Assembly (NCBI GenBank): GCA_009885895.1 | Contig: VFJV01000122.1 | Span: 1-33,482, forward strand | Length of the DNA: 33,482 bases | Direction of reading: 5' to 3' | Origin: Gammaproteobacteria bacterium | GTDB lineage: Bacteria > Pseudomonadota > Gammaproteobacteria > UBA1113 | Part shown: piece after piece, positions 1-8,828 of the stretch | Layout: each line of letters begins with the position of its first letter | How positions within the stretch are numbered: position 1 is the stretch's first letter | The notes under the pieces: model-generated | The model's input: the letters and a program-made list of their open reading frames with translations, nothing else | The model's database searches: none | Told to the model about the DNA's origin: nothing | Position numbers and translations under genes: made by a program

Positions 1-58
1 AAACTGTAAATAAAATAAACATAAGGAGTCGCCATGACGTAATTTAACGCATCATAAA

Positions 59-104
59 ACCGGCAATCTTAATTGTCGCTGACCGGCAAAGATAATTGAC
101 GTTT
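59..104. repeat. imperfect 23-bp direct repeat in non-coding DNA
   Basis: Two adjacent 23-base units start at 59 and 82. Both begin with ACCGGCAA and share AATTG in the middle; 17 of 23 positions agree. No gene is visible between 1 and 230. The only start codon behind a good ribosome site there (AAGGAG at 23-28, ATG at 34) opens a two-codon frame, ATG ACG TAA. The function of the repeat is unknown and it may be chance. Confidence 0.35.
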
Positions 105-230
105 GATAATCCGGCCTAAATTAGCCTAAGTGCCTGTTTTTCTGCAAAAAAGCTGTTTATGGATTTTCCAAGGCTGCTTGGGCAAGGATAAAGCATTAAA
201 ACTGAGTAAACGAGGCATTATTATTGTGGC

Positions 231-260
231 AAAAGCCCCCGAAGAAAGTATTAAGGGGGC
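231..260 (-). terminator. rho-independent terminator of the small gene at 280-513
   Basis: Read on the minus strand, a six-base all-GC stem (GCCCCC at 260-255 with GGGGGC at 240-235) encloses a 14-base loop and is followed by TTTT at 234-231. It lies 20 bases after the stop of the small minus-strand gene. This supports that gene being a separate transcription unit. Confidence 0.7.
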
Positions 261-279
261 GAAGGTAGGTTAACTTGAA

Positions 280-513
280 CTAGGCCTTTGGGGATGCAGT
301 ACTGATTGGAGTAACTTTCTCCATGAGAGCCTGAACCATTGCTTTGCTTGCGGCCTCACTATCTTTAGTTAGGGCGAAAAACCCGTCTCCCTTTTCTATT
401 TCTAGGCTTGCTGTTTCATGGGCCTTACTAACATCCACCATACAGAGTGCTACAGGAATAGCGTCCACGTTTCCTCTTGTAAAAAAACAAAATCTATTTT
501 GATTTGCAACCAT
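280..513 (-). CDS. small hypothetical protein (77 aa)
   Basis: I do not recognise this protein. It is 77 residues, soluble-looking, with no membrane segment or signal peptide; the second half is rich in Ala, Glu and Lys (SEAASKAMVQALMEKV) and looks helical. The start was placed at the second ATG (513) because GGGGAG lies 6 bases before it, whereas the ATG at 519 directly abuts that ribosome site. A clear terminator follows at 231-260. The ribosome site plus terminator argue for a real gene, but without a recognised homolog the call stays moderate. It is separated from the minus-strand gene upstream by about 190 bases, so it is probably monocistronic. Confidence 0.5.
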   Translation of the reverse strand: MVANQNRFCFFTRGNVDAIPVALCMVDVSKAHETASLEIEKGDGFFALTKDSEAASKAMVQALMEKVTPISTASPKA

Positions 514-656
514 GTTCATCTCCCCTTAAACTTTTTAACTTCGGCCCATCGACGTTTATTGCGCCATTTGCCATCTGAATATCGTTATTCTACCCTAACT
601 AAGCTTAAGGGAACATTAAAGATGGCAGGTTATTAAAAATATTTTCACCTTTTTTA

Positions 657-697
657 CATTAAAAACAGATAATTGCACCTAAATAGCGCAGTCTGTT
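657..697. terminator. weak bidirectional terminator after the mla operon
   Basis: Stem AACAGA (664-669) with TCTGTT (692-697). On the minus strand the stem is followed by a short T-run (A-run 661-665 on plus); on the plus strand by a T-run at 701-706. It lies seven bases past the stop of the last gene in the mla operon. The stem is short and the loop long, so this is tentative. Confidence 0.35.
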
Positions 698-703
698 GAT
701 TTT

Positions 704-1432
704 TTAAACCGTATATTTGGTCAGAATGCTATTTATCCATTTTTCTCGTGTAGAATAGGGGCGCTCATAGGGTGCAAAGGGCGATAGCACAGCATCCAAA
801 GCGCATATGATTTCTTTTAACGCCTGCAGCCCTTGAACACTTAAGCTCGCCTTAGCACCCTCGCTGGTTAATAAACGAATACGGCGTATCATCATTTCCT
901 TCATGGCAATGTTTTCTGGCGTAGGTTCATTCGTACACAAACCATAAATACCCTCTAAGTATCCCTGCCATTCGCTATTTAAAAACACATCCAGATCAGC
1001 TTGTTTTATTACCCCTGTTTCATCTACATATTCCGTCATCACATCGCTAAAAACGTCTAGCTCTTTCAGCTTAGCCAGATAATGCACTTTAAAATCTTCT
1101 GCTAAAGCCTTCGCCATCTCCTCAAAAGGCATATAGCGGTGCCAGGTGATTAAATCCTGCAGCAATAAAATGTGTCGTGAATGATAGTAGAATCTTGTTT
1201 GTGTTACCCACTCTTGCGTTCCTAGAAAAGAATGGACGGCCCTTTTTTCTTGCCATTCGTAAGAATGCTGTGGCAAACAACCTGCGTCAATATAAGCAAA
1301 AAATTCAGCCTCGCTTAGATCGCACGTTTTTAATAAGTGCTCTAAAGTACAATAATTTTGCTGCAAATAATTTTCTGTAGCCTTTTCTTCTTCCATTAAG
1401 GCCGGAACCTTAATTTGGGGTTTTGTTGGCAT
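704..1432 (-). CDS. DUF6058-like protein at the end of the mla operon
   Basis: The product has about 242 residues, is soluble and mostly helical, with no signal peptide. The N-terminal part, with YLQQNYCTLEHLL followed by FFAYIDAGCLPQHSYE, resembles the DUF6058 family, proteins loosely linked to natural-product biosynthesis; this is from memory of the family and is tentative. Its frame overlaps the end of mlaD by 23 bases, so it is very probably co-transcribed and translationally coupled to the mla genes. The start at 1432 (ATG) has AGGAAG 11 bases upstream; a GTG at 1444 directly abuts that site and is less likely. No mlaC or mlaB similarity is apparent: there is no signal peptide and no STAS-like pattern, although in many gammaproteobacteria those genes follow mlaD. 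Its role is unknown; the operon position suggests an envelope or lipid link, but that is inference. Confidence 0.55.
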   Translation of the reverse strand: MPTKPQIKVPALMEEEKATENYLQQNYCTLEHLLKTCDLSEAEFFAYIDAGCLPQHSYEWQEKRAVHSFLGTQEWVTQTRFYYHSRHILLLQDLITWHRYMPFEEMAKALAEDFKVHYLAKLKELDVFSDVMTEYVDETGVIKQADLDVFLNSEWQGYLEGIYGLCTNEPTPENIAMKEMMIRRIRLLTSEGAKASLSVQGLQALKEIICALDAVLSPFAPYERPYSTREKWINSILTKYTV

Positions 1433-1913
1433 TATCGCTATCACTTCCTGCTGTTTTGTCTTTATTCACACTAAATAATAACTGACCTATCATTTGCTCC
1501 AGTATAATAGCGGAATGCGTTTCGCTGATAACATCACCATTTTTTAAGAATTGATCTGCAAAGCCTGGCGTTAGGGAAATGTAATTTGCACCTAATAATC
1601 CAGCGGTAAGAATACTGGCCTCACTGTCATTAGGGATATAATGTGCGGTGTTATCCATACGCAAAATAACTGTGGCACGATAATTTTTAGGATCTAAAGC
1701 AATGCTCGCAACTTGGCCAACCTTAACCCCGGCCATCGTCACTGGCGCACGCACTTTTAAATCTCCAATGTTGTCGAATTGCGCCGTCACATCATAGGTC
1801 CGTTTCCCCTGATAGCGGGTTAAATTACTCACTTGAAATGCCAACATCACTAAGCCCGCTATAGCCAATAAAATAAAAAATCCGACCCATGTTTCTAATG
1901 CTTTTTGTCCCAC
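1410..1913 (-). CDS. mlaD: MlaD, MCE-domain substrate-binding subunit of the phospholipid transporter
   Basis: Inner-membrane-anchored periplasmic subunit of the Mla ABC system, which moves phospholipids between the membranes to keep outer-membrane asymmetry. Residues about 11-27 form one membrane helix (GFFILLAIAGLVMLAF). The MCE domain follows from about 39 to 116, with the typical sequences GDLKVRAPVTMAGVKVGQV and GLLGANYISLTPG. The hydrophobic segment IILEQMIGQLL at the C-terminal side corresponds to the helix that forms the central pore in the hexamer. At 167 aa the length is normal for the family. It starts with GTG one base after the mlaE stop, with GGAGG about 8 bases before it inside the mlaE tail. 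Its partners MlaE and MlaF are encoded immediately upstream in transcription order. Confidence 0.93.
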   Translation of the reverse strand: MGQKALETWVGFFILLAIAGLVMLAFQVSNLTRYQGKRTYDVTAQFDNIGDLKVRAPVTMAGVKVGQVASIALDPKNYRATVILRMDNTAHYIPNDSEASILTAGLLGANYISLTPGFADQFLKNGDVISETHSAIILEQMIGQLLFSVNKDKTAGSDSDNANKTPN

Positions 1914-1914
1914 C

Positions 1915-2697
1915 TTACCACCCTCCCATCATCATTGCTGTTAATACGAAATCTAAACCCAATACAATTAGCGACGAATATACGACCGTGCGTGTCGTGG
2001 CATGGCTAATGCCTTCTGCCGTAGGAACAGCAGAAGCGCCTTGATAAACCGCCATCCACGTAATGACCACACCAAATACGGCACTTTTAATAATACCATT
2101 CATCACATCTAAGCGGAAATCCACGCTAGATTGCATGTTATTCCAAAAAGCACCCGCATCCACACCCAACCACTGTACCCCGATTAGATTGCCACCATAG
2201 ATGGCTACAGCGCAAAATATAATGGTGAGTAAAGGCAAGCTGATAAAACCTCCCAATAAACGGGGCAACATAATGCGCCCTAAAGGATCGACCCCCATCA
2301 TTTCCATGGCATCTAACTGCTCTGTCGCTTTCATTAAACCAATTTCAGCCGTTAAGGCCGAACCCGCCCGCCCCGCAAATAATAAAGCGGTGACTACAGG
2401 TCCCAATTCACGCACTACACTTAAAGCAACCATTGATCCCAACGCGCTTGTAACAGCAAATTTGTTCAAGATGTTAAAACCTTGCAAACCCACAACCATA
2501 CCAATAAATAAGGCTGAAACTATAATAATAGGCAAAGACAAAACGCCCGAATTAAACAGGGCGTGCGCTAATAAATGCAATTTTTTACCCGTTCGAGGTT
2601 TGCGCCATACGGATTTAGACAAGAAGAAACTCGCCCTACCCAATTCAGTGCAAATAGAAAGCCCCAAGCGCCCTACTTTTTGAACAAATGTAATCAA
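1915..2697 (-). CDS. mlaE: MlaE, permease subunit of the phospholipid transporter
   Basis: The membrane permease of the Mla system, 260 aa with five to six hydrophobic segments. Family hallmarks are visible: VRELGPVVTALLFAGRAGSA followed by LTAEIGLMKATEQLDAMEMMGV, the cytoplasmic coupling region that contacts the ATPase. The start codon is TTG at 2697, overlapping the mlaF stop as TTGA; it is supported by AAGGAG seven bases upstream inside the mlaF end, and no ATG or GTG in frame gives a better N-terminus. Stop-start overlap with mlaF and a one-base gap to mlaD indicate a single translationally coupled operon. Confidence 0.95.
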   Translation of the reverse strand: MITFVQKVGRLGLSICTELGRASFFLSKSVWRKPRTGKKLHLLAHALFNSGVLSLPIIIVSALFIGMVVGLQGFNILNKFAVTSALGSMVALSVVRELGPVVTALLFAGRAGSALTAEIGLMKATEQLDAMEMMGVDPLGRIMLPRLLGGFISLPLLTIIFCAVAIYGGNLIGVQWLGVDAGAFWNNMQSSVDFRLDVMNGIIKSAVFGVVITWMAVYQGASAVPTAEGISHATTRTVVYSSLIVLGLDFVLTAMMMGGW

Positions 2698-3506
2698 TAC
2701 TGCTCTCCTTCACTACTTAATAAATCGGCCATAAAATCGCCTGCTGGAAAATGAAAGGGTACCACGCCATCGGGCAAGCCGTGCATAAATTGCTTTACAT
2801 GAGGATTATTGTCTGCCACCAACCTGGAAGGAGCACCTGCGCCTACAACCTGCCCTCCCGCTAAAACATAGAGATAATCCGCAATGCTGGCTGTTTCAGG
2901 CACATCGTGGGAGACAATAATGGAGGTGAGTTCTAAAGCATCATTAAGCTCTTTAATTAATTTAACCAATATACCCATTAAAATGGGGTCCTGGCCTGTA
3001 AACGGTTCATCGTACAGAATGAGCATTGGGTCTAAAGCAATAGCCCGGGCCAAAGCGACGCGCCTGGCCATACCACCGGATAGTTCATGGGGGTATAAAC
3101 CGCGTGCACCGCGCAAGCCTACCGCCTCTAATTTGAGCAGAACCACATCGCGAATCATGGATTCAGACAATTGCGTGTGTTCACGCAAAGAAAAAGCTAC
3201 ATTTTCATAGACGGTAAGATGGGTAAATAAGGCACCATTTTGGAACAGCATGCCCATTTTACGGCGGGTTTTGTACAATTCTTTTTGCGATAAGGTATTA
3301 ATGCATTGTTCGTCAAAATAAATGTGGCCACTACTAGGCTTAAGTTGTCCCGTTAAAAGGCGCAATAAGGTGGTTTTGCCTGTGCCGCTGGGCCCCATGA
3401 TGGCCGTGATCTTGCCTTGTTCGATAGTTAGACTGATGTTATCAAAAATACTTCGTCCATTATGCGCAAAAGAGACGTTTTCAACACGAATCAAAGCGTT
3501 CGACAT
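2694..3506 (-). CDS. mlaF: MlaF, ATPase subunit of the phospholipid transporter
   Basis: ABC ATPase that powers the MlaFED complex at the cytoplasmic face. Walker A GPSGTGKTT is at 38-46, Q-loop FQNGALF near 88-94, signature LSGGMARR at 142-149, Walker B LILYDEP near 162-168 and the switch histidine in IIVSHD near 200. All are intact, so it should be active. At 270 aa the length is typical. It is the first gene of the minus-strand operon mlaF-mlaE-mlaD-DUF6058-like. A good promoter lies 32 bases upstream (3538-3566). The neighbouring gene mutS is divergent. Confidence 0.95.
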   Translation of the reverse strand: MSNALIRVENVSFAHNGRSIFDNISLTIEQGKITAIMGPSGTGKTTLLRLLTGQLKPSSGHIYFDEQCINTLSQKELYKTRRKMGMLFQNGALFTHLTVYENVAFSLREHTQLSESMIRDVVLLKLEAVGLRGARGLYPHELSGGMARRVALARAIALDPMLILYDEPFTGQDPILMGILVKLIKELNDALELTSIIVSHDVPETASIADYLYVLAGGQVVGAGAPSRLVADNNPHVKQFMHGLPDGVVPFHFPAGDFMADLLSSEGEQY

Positions 3507-3537
3507 TGGCCTTTTCCTGTATTCATTTTATGTGCAG

Positions 3538-3566
3538 ATTATACAGAAAAGCATGGGGGGTAGCAA
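3538..3566 (-). promoter_or_regulatory. sigma70-type promoter of the mla operon
   Basis: On the minus strand, -35 TTGCTA (3566-3561), a 17-base spacer and a perfect -10 TATAAT (3543-3538). Predicted transcription start is near 3531, giving a leader of about 25 bases before the mlaF ATG. The spacer contains six consecutive C. The remaining part of this 198-base divergent region should hold the mutS promoter, for which I see no convincing match. Confidence 0.6.
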
Positions 3567-3704
3567 ACTAAGGTAAATAAGGAGCGCGTGATTGAAGCCT
3601 AAAAATCAAATGCACAGCGTATAGTTCATTTATTGCTCGAATCGTCTGGCAAAGCTAAATATGATATCTTATGCCCCATATTCCTACGAGTAGAGATAGC
3701 ATAA

Positions 3705-6137
3705 ATGAGCGATAACCATACCCCGATGATGCAGCAATATTTAGGCATTAAAGAACAATATAAAGATGTTTTATTATTCTATCGTATGGGCGATTTTTAC
3801 GAAATGTTTTTTGATGACGCCATTCAGGCCGCCCAATTACTCAATATAACCCTAACGCAACGCGGCCAATCTGCGGGAAAACCTATCCCCATGGCGGGGG
3901 TACCATTCCATGCCGTAGATAACTACCTCGTTAAATTAGTGCGTTTGGGTCAGAGTGTCGCCATCTGCGAGCAAATCGGCGAGACTACTGGTACTAAAGG
4001 GCCGATGAAACGTGCCGTAACCCGTATCATTACGCCAGGCACCTTAACCGAAGAAGTACTCTTAAATGCCAATGATGACAATATTTTATTAGCGTTGCAC
4101 CATGAAAAAGATTGTTTTGGTTTGGCATGGCTAGAATTAAGCCGTGGGCAATTTGAAATCAGCGAATTAGATAGCCTAGATGCGGTGCAAGCGGAATTAG
4201 CGCGCTTATGCCCCGCTGAAATATTGATAAATGGTGAGATGCGGGTGCCTGAATATTTGAAAGAATTTCATGTTAACAAACGCCCCCCTTGGGATTTTAA
4301 TTTAAGCAGCGCTCAAAAAATATTGCAACAACAATTTAAAGTAAGCACCTTAAAGGCATTTGATTGCGAACATTTACCCTTGGCGTTGATTGCTGCCGGG
4401 GCTTTATTACGCTATACCGAGCAAACGCAATGCACCACATTAACCCATTTGCAATCGTTGAAAGTAATTTCAAATGAAGATACGGTTATTATAGATGCGC
4501 ATAGTCGACGTAATTTAGAAATTAGTTCGAGTCTGCACGACAAACCATCGCATACACTGCGCGCTATTTTGGATAAAACCAAAACACCCATGGGTAGTCG
4601 CTTATTAAATCGATGGTTAAACCAACCTTTGCGTCAGCGCAAGATACTGGAACAACGGCTAGGATCCATACAATCCTTACTCACAACGCATAATGCCATC
4701 AGAGAATTGTTAACCCCTATAGGCGATGTGGAGCGTATTTTAACCCGTGTTTCTTTGAAAAGTGCGAGACCTCGCGATCTATTGAAATTAAAAGAAACCC
4801 TTTTGTCTTTGCCCGCATTAAAAAACAGCTTAAAAGAAAATGGCAGCGAATTATTAACCACCATCCAAAACAATATTCACCTATTTCCAAAGTTAAGCCT
4901 CACCTTGGCTAAAGCCATTGCCGAAGAGCCTGCGGCGCTCATACGCGACGGTGCTGTGATTGCCGATGGTTTTGATGAAACTTTAGATGAATTACGGCAG
5001 TTGAGCACCCATGCAGATTCTTTTTTAATACAGCTGGAACAAACAGAAAAACAGAAAACAGGATTAAGCTCTCTTAAAGTCGGGTTTAACAAAATACATG
5101 GGTTTTTCATTGAAATAAGTAGGGTTCAAGCGGAACAAGCACCACCACAGTATATGCGTAGACAAACGCTTAAAAATGCAGAGCGATTTATAACGCCTGA
5201 ATTAAAATCATTCGAAGATAAAGTGTTAAGTGCCGAGGCCAAAGCCCTAGCGCGCGAGAAAGAATTATACGATGCTCTATTGGATAGCATCAACGAGCAA
5301 TTACTCCCTTTGCAGCATTTAGCGGACGCATTAGCAGAACTGGATGTGTTAACGAATCTAGCCGAGCGCGCCTACAGTTTAGAACTGGTACGGCCCGTAC
5401 TCAGCGATGAACCGGGTATTATGATAAAACAAGGGCGCCATTTAGTGGTTGAAGCCTATTTGGAAGATCCTTTTATTGCCAACGACACACAGCTAACACC
5501 AGAAAATCGCTTGCAAATTATTACCGGCCCCAATATGGGTGGAAAATCAACCTATATGCGCCAAGTTGCCACCCTTGTTTTATTGGCGCAAATAGGCAGT
5601 TTTGTGCCGGCCCTACAAGCGCGTATAGGCTTAGTCGATCGTATTTTTACACGCATTGGCGCATCCGATAACCTTACCGAAAAACAATCTACTTTCATGT
5701 TGGAAATGATAGAAACATCCACCATTTTAAGACAGGCAACGCCCCATAGTTTAGTGCTCATGGATGAAATTGGCCGCGGCACCAGCACCTTCGATGGATT
5801 ATCGCTTGCTTATGCCTGCGCTGAATATCTAGCCGAGCACAATCAAAGCTTAACTTTATTTGCCACGCATTTTTTTGAGTTAACGCATTTGAGTGATAAT
5901 CTAGAGTGTGCCATTAATTTGCATGTGGGCGCTAGCGATAAAGACGGTTCTATTGTCTTTTTGCATCGCATAGAAGCAGGCCCTGCCAATAAAAGTTATG
6001 GTTTGCATGTTGCTCAATTAGCCGGCATTCCCGATATGGTTATTAATAAGGCTTATGCAAAGCTACAACAATTGGAATTGTCGAATCTCAAAAAAGACAT
6101 GCATGCTATTTTCAAGAATACTGAGATTGTACAATGA
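3705..6137 (+). CDS. mutS: MutS, DNA mismatch recognition ATPase
   Basis: Recognises mispaired bases and recruits MutL in methyl-directed mismatch repair. The mismatch-reading Phe-X-Glu motif is present near residue 32 in [11 protein letters not shown]. The C-terminal ATPase has Walker [10 protein letters not shown] at about 608-616, Walker B with signature [16 protein letters not shown] near 683-698, and the FATHFFEL switch segment. At 810 aa it is slightly shorter than the 853-aa E. coli protein and ends soon after the dimerisation region, so the extreme C-terminal tetramer-forming tail may be reduced. The start ATG has an AGAGA-like ribosome site. Its stop overlaps the next start as ATGA, so it is coupled with the squalene-synthase-like gene. 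Confidence 0.97.
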   Translation: MSDNHTPMMQQYLGIKEQYKDVLLFYRMGDFYEMFFDDAIQAAQLLNITLTQRGQSAGKPIPMAGVPFHAVDNYLVKLVRLGQSVAICEQIGETTGTKGPMKRAVTRIITPGTLTEEVLLNANDDNILLALHHEKDCFGLAWLELSRGQFEISELDSLDAVQAELARLCPAEILINGEMRVPEYLKEFHVNKRPPWDFNLSSAQKILQQQFKVSTLKAFDCEHLPLALIAAGALLRYTEQTQCTTLTHLQSLKVISNEDTVIIDAHSRRNLEISSSLHDKPSHTLRAILDKTKTPMGSRLLNRWLNQPLRQRKILEQRLGSIQSLLTTHNAIRELLTPIGDVERILTRVSLKSARPRDLLKLKETLLSLPALKNSLKENGSELLTTIQNNIHLFPKLSLTLAKAIAEEPAALIRDGAVIADGFDETLDELRQLSTHADSFLIQLEQTEKQKTGLSSLKVGFNKIHGFFIEISRVQAEQAPPQYMRRQTLKNAERFITPELKSFEDKVLSAEAKALAREKELYDALLDSINEQLLPLQHLADALAELDVLTNLAERAYSLELVRPVLSDEPGIMIKQGRHLVVEAYLEDPFIANDTQLTPENRLQIITGPNMGGKSTYMRQVATLVLLAQIGSFVPALQARIGLVDRIFTRIGASDNLTEKQSTFMLEMIETSTILRQATPHSLVLMDEIGRGTSTFDGLSLAYACAEYLAEHNQSLTLFATHFFELTHLSDNLECAINLHVGASDKDGSIVFLHRIEAGPANKSYGLHVAQLAGIPDMVINKAYAKLQQLELSNLKKDMHAIFKNTEIVQ

Positions 6138-6928
6138 ACGATACACTAGCAACGCCTGGTAGCGATCTCTACTACAGCTGGCTCATTTTAGACAAGGCTA
6201 AAAAAGATGGCCTTATAAAATTGCATGGCTTTTGCAATACCTTGTCACACCTGTTGATTTTAAAAGAAAATGACATTTTTAAAATTAAATGGGCGTGGTG
6301 GCAGCAAGAACTGGGCCTCATGTTCCTGCAAAAAGCAACGCACCCTGACGCCTGTGCGATGCAGGATATCATTGCACGCTATAAATTACCCCCACCCCTA
6401 CTACAGGATTACCTGGACGGTGTGAAATTAACCCGCGAGCTGGATCACTGTTGTACCGAAGAAGATTTTAAAGCCTATAGCTATAGAACTCGCGGTATTA
6501 AGCAAAGCTTAGCGGCGTATATTTATGGCTTTAAGGATCCCAATGTCTTGCATTATTCCACTGCCATGGCTGCTGCGTTGAGTTTGATGGATGAAATAAT
6601 ACATCTAGGCCGCAATATCAAAAAAGACCGTGTCTTTTTACCTTTAACAGCATTGCCTTCTTGGGAAAATGTTTCTACCCTGGAAATTCAGAGTATTCTA
6701 AAGATGCAGGCACAAAAATCCTTGGCAGACTATCAATCTGCTTTATTGTTACTACCCGCTAATGAGCGCTATTCACAACACCCTTCGTTGATCGAAGCCA
6801 AGCTTAAGTCTAAACAGTTGTTGTTAAATGAAAAAGACTACTCTGCTCTATTAAGTAGCTACAGCGAATTAACACCGCTTAGAAAGTATTTGACTGCTTG
6901 GTGGTGTAGGCAGAGCTTAGGATCCTAA
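6134..6928 (+). CDS. squalene/phytoene-synthase-fold protein lacking catalytic aspartates
   Basis: 264 aa with the overall pattern of the squalene/phytoene synthase family: an N-terminal [22 protein letters not shown] segment (DLYYSWL at 11-17, GFC at 32-34), then [23 protein letters not shown], and [13 protein letters not shown] near 162-174. The two aspartate-rich motifs that bind Mg and prenyl diphosphate are not conserved. After GFC the sequence is NTLSHLL instead of a DD-containing motif, and the second region reads [12 protein letters not shown] near 151-162 instead of a RD..ED type. This suggests a non-catalytic member, as in the NDUFAF6 group (complex I assembly), rather than a true isoprenoid synthase. 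It starts inside the mutS stop (ATGA) and its last 12 bases overlap the convergent end of lpxB. Confidence 0.75.
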   Translation: MNDTLATPGSDLYYSWLILDKAKKDGLIKLHGFCNTLSHLLILKENDIFKIKWAWWQQELGLMFLQKATHPDACAMQDIIARYKLPPPLLQDYLDGVKLTRELDHCCTEEDFKAYSYRTRGIKQSLAAYIYGFKDPNVLHYSTAMAAALSLMDEIIHLGRNIKKDRVFLPLTALPSWENVSTLEIQSILKMQAQKSLADYQSALLLLPANERYSQHPSLIEAKLKSKQLLLNEKDYSALLSSYSELTPLRKYLTAWWCRQSLGS

Positions 6929-8053
6929 TAACGAAAAAATGCCTTTTGCCGCAGTTTCACTCGCATTGCAGCGCAGTTGCTGATGAACGCGTTCATATTC
7001 TTCTTTTAAAACTGCGCTTTTTTGCGGATCTTTAAAATAGGTTAATAAAGCCTCTGCCAAAACTTCGGGCTTAGCGTCTTCTTGCAAGATTTCAGGCACT
7101 AAAGGCTTGTCGGCCAATAAATTGGGTAAGCCTATATAGTTTACGTTGATTATTTTGCGTGCTATCCAAAAGCTAATAGGGGATGCCCTATAGGCTATGA
7201 CCATGGGTTTTTTATACAGTAAAGCCTCTAAGGTCACTGTGCCCGATTTTACCAACACCACGTCGGCCGCTGCCAATACGGTATGAGAATCGCCTAGCTG
7301 TATCATTACCGGAAAATTGGCCAGTAAATCCTCGCATTGAACTAAAAATTGCTGTTTTAATGCCTCATTAGGCAAAGCAACTATAAACTTTAAACGAGCA
7401 TCTTCTGCATAACACCGTTGTGCTGCTTCTAAAAAAGGGCGTGCCATATAGTTGATCTCAGCACTGCGGCTACCGGGAAATAAGGCAATGATCTTCGCAT
7501 CATTGTCTATATTTAATGTACGGCGCGCTGCATGAATATCAATATCGAATCCAATCTCATCAGCCAAGGGATGCCCTACAAACTGTACTTTCATTGCGTT
7601 TTTTTTGTAAAATTGGGCTTCAAATGGAAATAAAGTGAATAGCAAGTCAACGGCCCGTTTGATGCGGTGTATACGTCCAGAGCGCCAAGCCCAAACGCTA
7701 GGACTTACATAGTGTACCGTTTTTATAGATTGATTCTTAAGGCGTTCTTCCAAGTATAGATTAAAATCCGGGGCATCAATGCCTATAAAAACATCCACGT
7801 TGTTTTGAATAAATTGCGACAATAAAAAGCGTCGTGCCGATAATAGTTTGGGTAAATGTTTAATGACTTCTACAAAACCCATATGGGATAAAGCAGAAAA
7901 TGGATATAGGCTGTTAAATCCTATGGCTTCCATGCGCGGACCACCCACGCCTATAAATTGAATATCCTGTCGTATGGCCAACAAAGCCTGCATCAGACTT
8001 GCCCCTAGGATATCGGCAGAAGGTTCTAATGCAACTATCCCTATGATTAACAT
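6917..8053 (-). CDS. lpxB: LpxB, lipid-A-disaccharide synthase
   Basis: Glycosyltransferase (GT19) that joins UDP-2,3-diacylglucosamine and lipid X to form the lipid A disaccharide at the inner membrane. The N-terminus MLIIGIVALEPSADILGASL matches the family's GE.SGD.LGA motif, with Ala for the usual Gly in EPSAD. Other family patterns are FIGIDAPDFNL, YVSPSVWAWRSGRI, FPFEAQFY, FVGHPLADEI, ALFPGSRSAEI and KSGTVTLEALL. The start was put at the ATG at 8053, two bases after the lpxA stop, because it gives the normal N-terminus; an in-frame GTG at 8071 would add six residues inside lpxA. The length of 378 aa is normal. It is the last gene of the cluster, converging with the squalene-synthase-like gene; rnhB and dnaE, which follow in E. 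coli, are not here. Confidence 0.95.
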   Translation of the reverse strand: MLIIGIVALEPSADILGASLMQALLAIRQDIQFIGVGGPRMEAIGFNSLYPFSALSHMGFVEVIKHLPKLLSARRFLLSQFIQNNVDVFIGIDAPDFNLYLEERLKNQSIKTVHYVSPSVWAWRSGRIHRIKRAVDLLFTLFPFEAQFYKKNAMKVQFVGHPLADEIGFDIDIHAARRTLNIDNDAKIIALFPGSRSAEINYMARPFLEAAQRCYAEDARLKFIVALPNEALKQQFLVQCEDLLANFPVMIQLGDSHTVLAAADVVLVKSGTVTLEALLYKKPMVIAYRASPISFWIARKIINVNYIGLPNLLADKPLVPEILQEDAKPEVLAEALLTYFKDPQKSAVLKEEYERVHQQLRCNASETAAKGIFSLLGS

Positions 8054-8054
8054 A

Positions 8055-8828
8055 CTAACGGACAATACCACGCGCCGATGGGTTTTCTAAAGCGTGCAGC
8101 ATACAGGTGATTTCCGGATGAGCAACAATTTTTTCCTTAATCGCATCAATAGCTTCGGTGATCTTTAAGGCCTGACGAAAAATAATTTTATAGGCAGATT
8201 TAATTGCCGCAATTTGCTCTTCTGTAAAGCCACGGCGCTTTATACCCAGTGAATTAATACCAAAGGGCTCAGCAGGATCTCCAGAAACTAAGACATAAGG
8301 CAACACATCTTGACCTACCATCGCCGCGTGTGCAACAAAACTGTGCTCGCCTATAATGACAAATTGATGTATCGCAGAAAAACCACTCAATATTGCATAA
8401 TCGCGCACAATGACATGGCCGGCCAGAGTTGCGTTATTAGCAAAGATAATGTGATCTCCAACGATGCAATCGTGTGCAATATGCGCATAAGCCATCAATA
8501 AATTATGATTGCCCAGACGCGTTACATTCCCGCCTTGCTCAGTCCCTCGATTAATGCTCACAAATTCGCGTATGGAATTGCCGTCGCCAATCTCTAAGCG
8601 AGTTTTACCTCCTGCGTATTTCTTATCCTGAGGATCGCCACCAATAGAGGCATAGGGATGAACATGATTGTTCTTACCCAGTGTAGTCGGCCCTTCGATG
8701 CACACATGCGGGCCAATAATAGTTCCCGCGCCAATTTCAACATCAGCACCCACATAAGTCCAAGGACCTATGCTAACACTGCTATCAATTTTGGCTGTTT
8801 CATGAATAATTGCGCTTTTATGTATCAC
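8055..8828 (-). CDS. lpxA: LpxA, UDP-N-acetylglucosamine acyltransferase
   Basis: First enzyme of lipid A synthesis; transfers a 3-hydroxyacyl chain from ACP to UDP-GlcNAc. It is a left-handed beta helix made of hexapeptide repeats, seen throughout residues 1-190 (for example IHETAKIDSSVSIGPWTYVG). The catalytic histidine lies in LLMAYAHIAHDC. Family segments YASIGGDPQDKKYAG, VSINRGTEQGG and NSLGIKRRGF are all present, and a helical C-terminal domain follows. At 257 aa it is close to the E. coli protein. The start codon is GTG at 8828, overlapping the fabZ stop as GTGA; the product begins directly with the conserved IHKSAIIHETA. Confidence 0.97.
   Translation of the reverse strand: MIHKSAIIHETAKIDSSVSIGPWTYVGADVEIGAGTIIGPHVCIEGPTTLGKNNHVHPYASIGGDPQDKKYAGGKTRLEIGDGNSIREFVSINRGTEQGGNVTRLGNHNLLMAYAHIAHDCIVGDHIIFANNATLAGHVIVRDYAILSGFSAIHQFVIIGEHSFVAHAAMVGQDVLPYVLVSGDPAEPFGINSLGIKRRGFTEEQIAAIKSAYKIIFRQALKITEAIDAIKEKIVAHPEITCMLHALENPSARGIVR

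Noticed and set aside
418-636. Open frame of 72 codons on the plus strand
   Set aside because: Antisense to the small gene and its upstream region, no ribosome site, low-complexity translation.
2201-2683. 160-codon open frame on the plus strand
   Set aside because: Entirely antisense to mlaE; its translation has no domain pattern, while mlaE is certain.
8054-8071. GTG start for lpxB inside lpxA
   Set aside because: Adds six residues not typical of the family; the ATG at 8053 gives the normal N-terminus.
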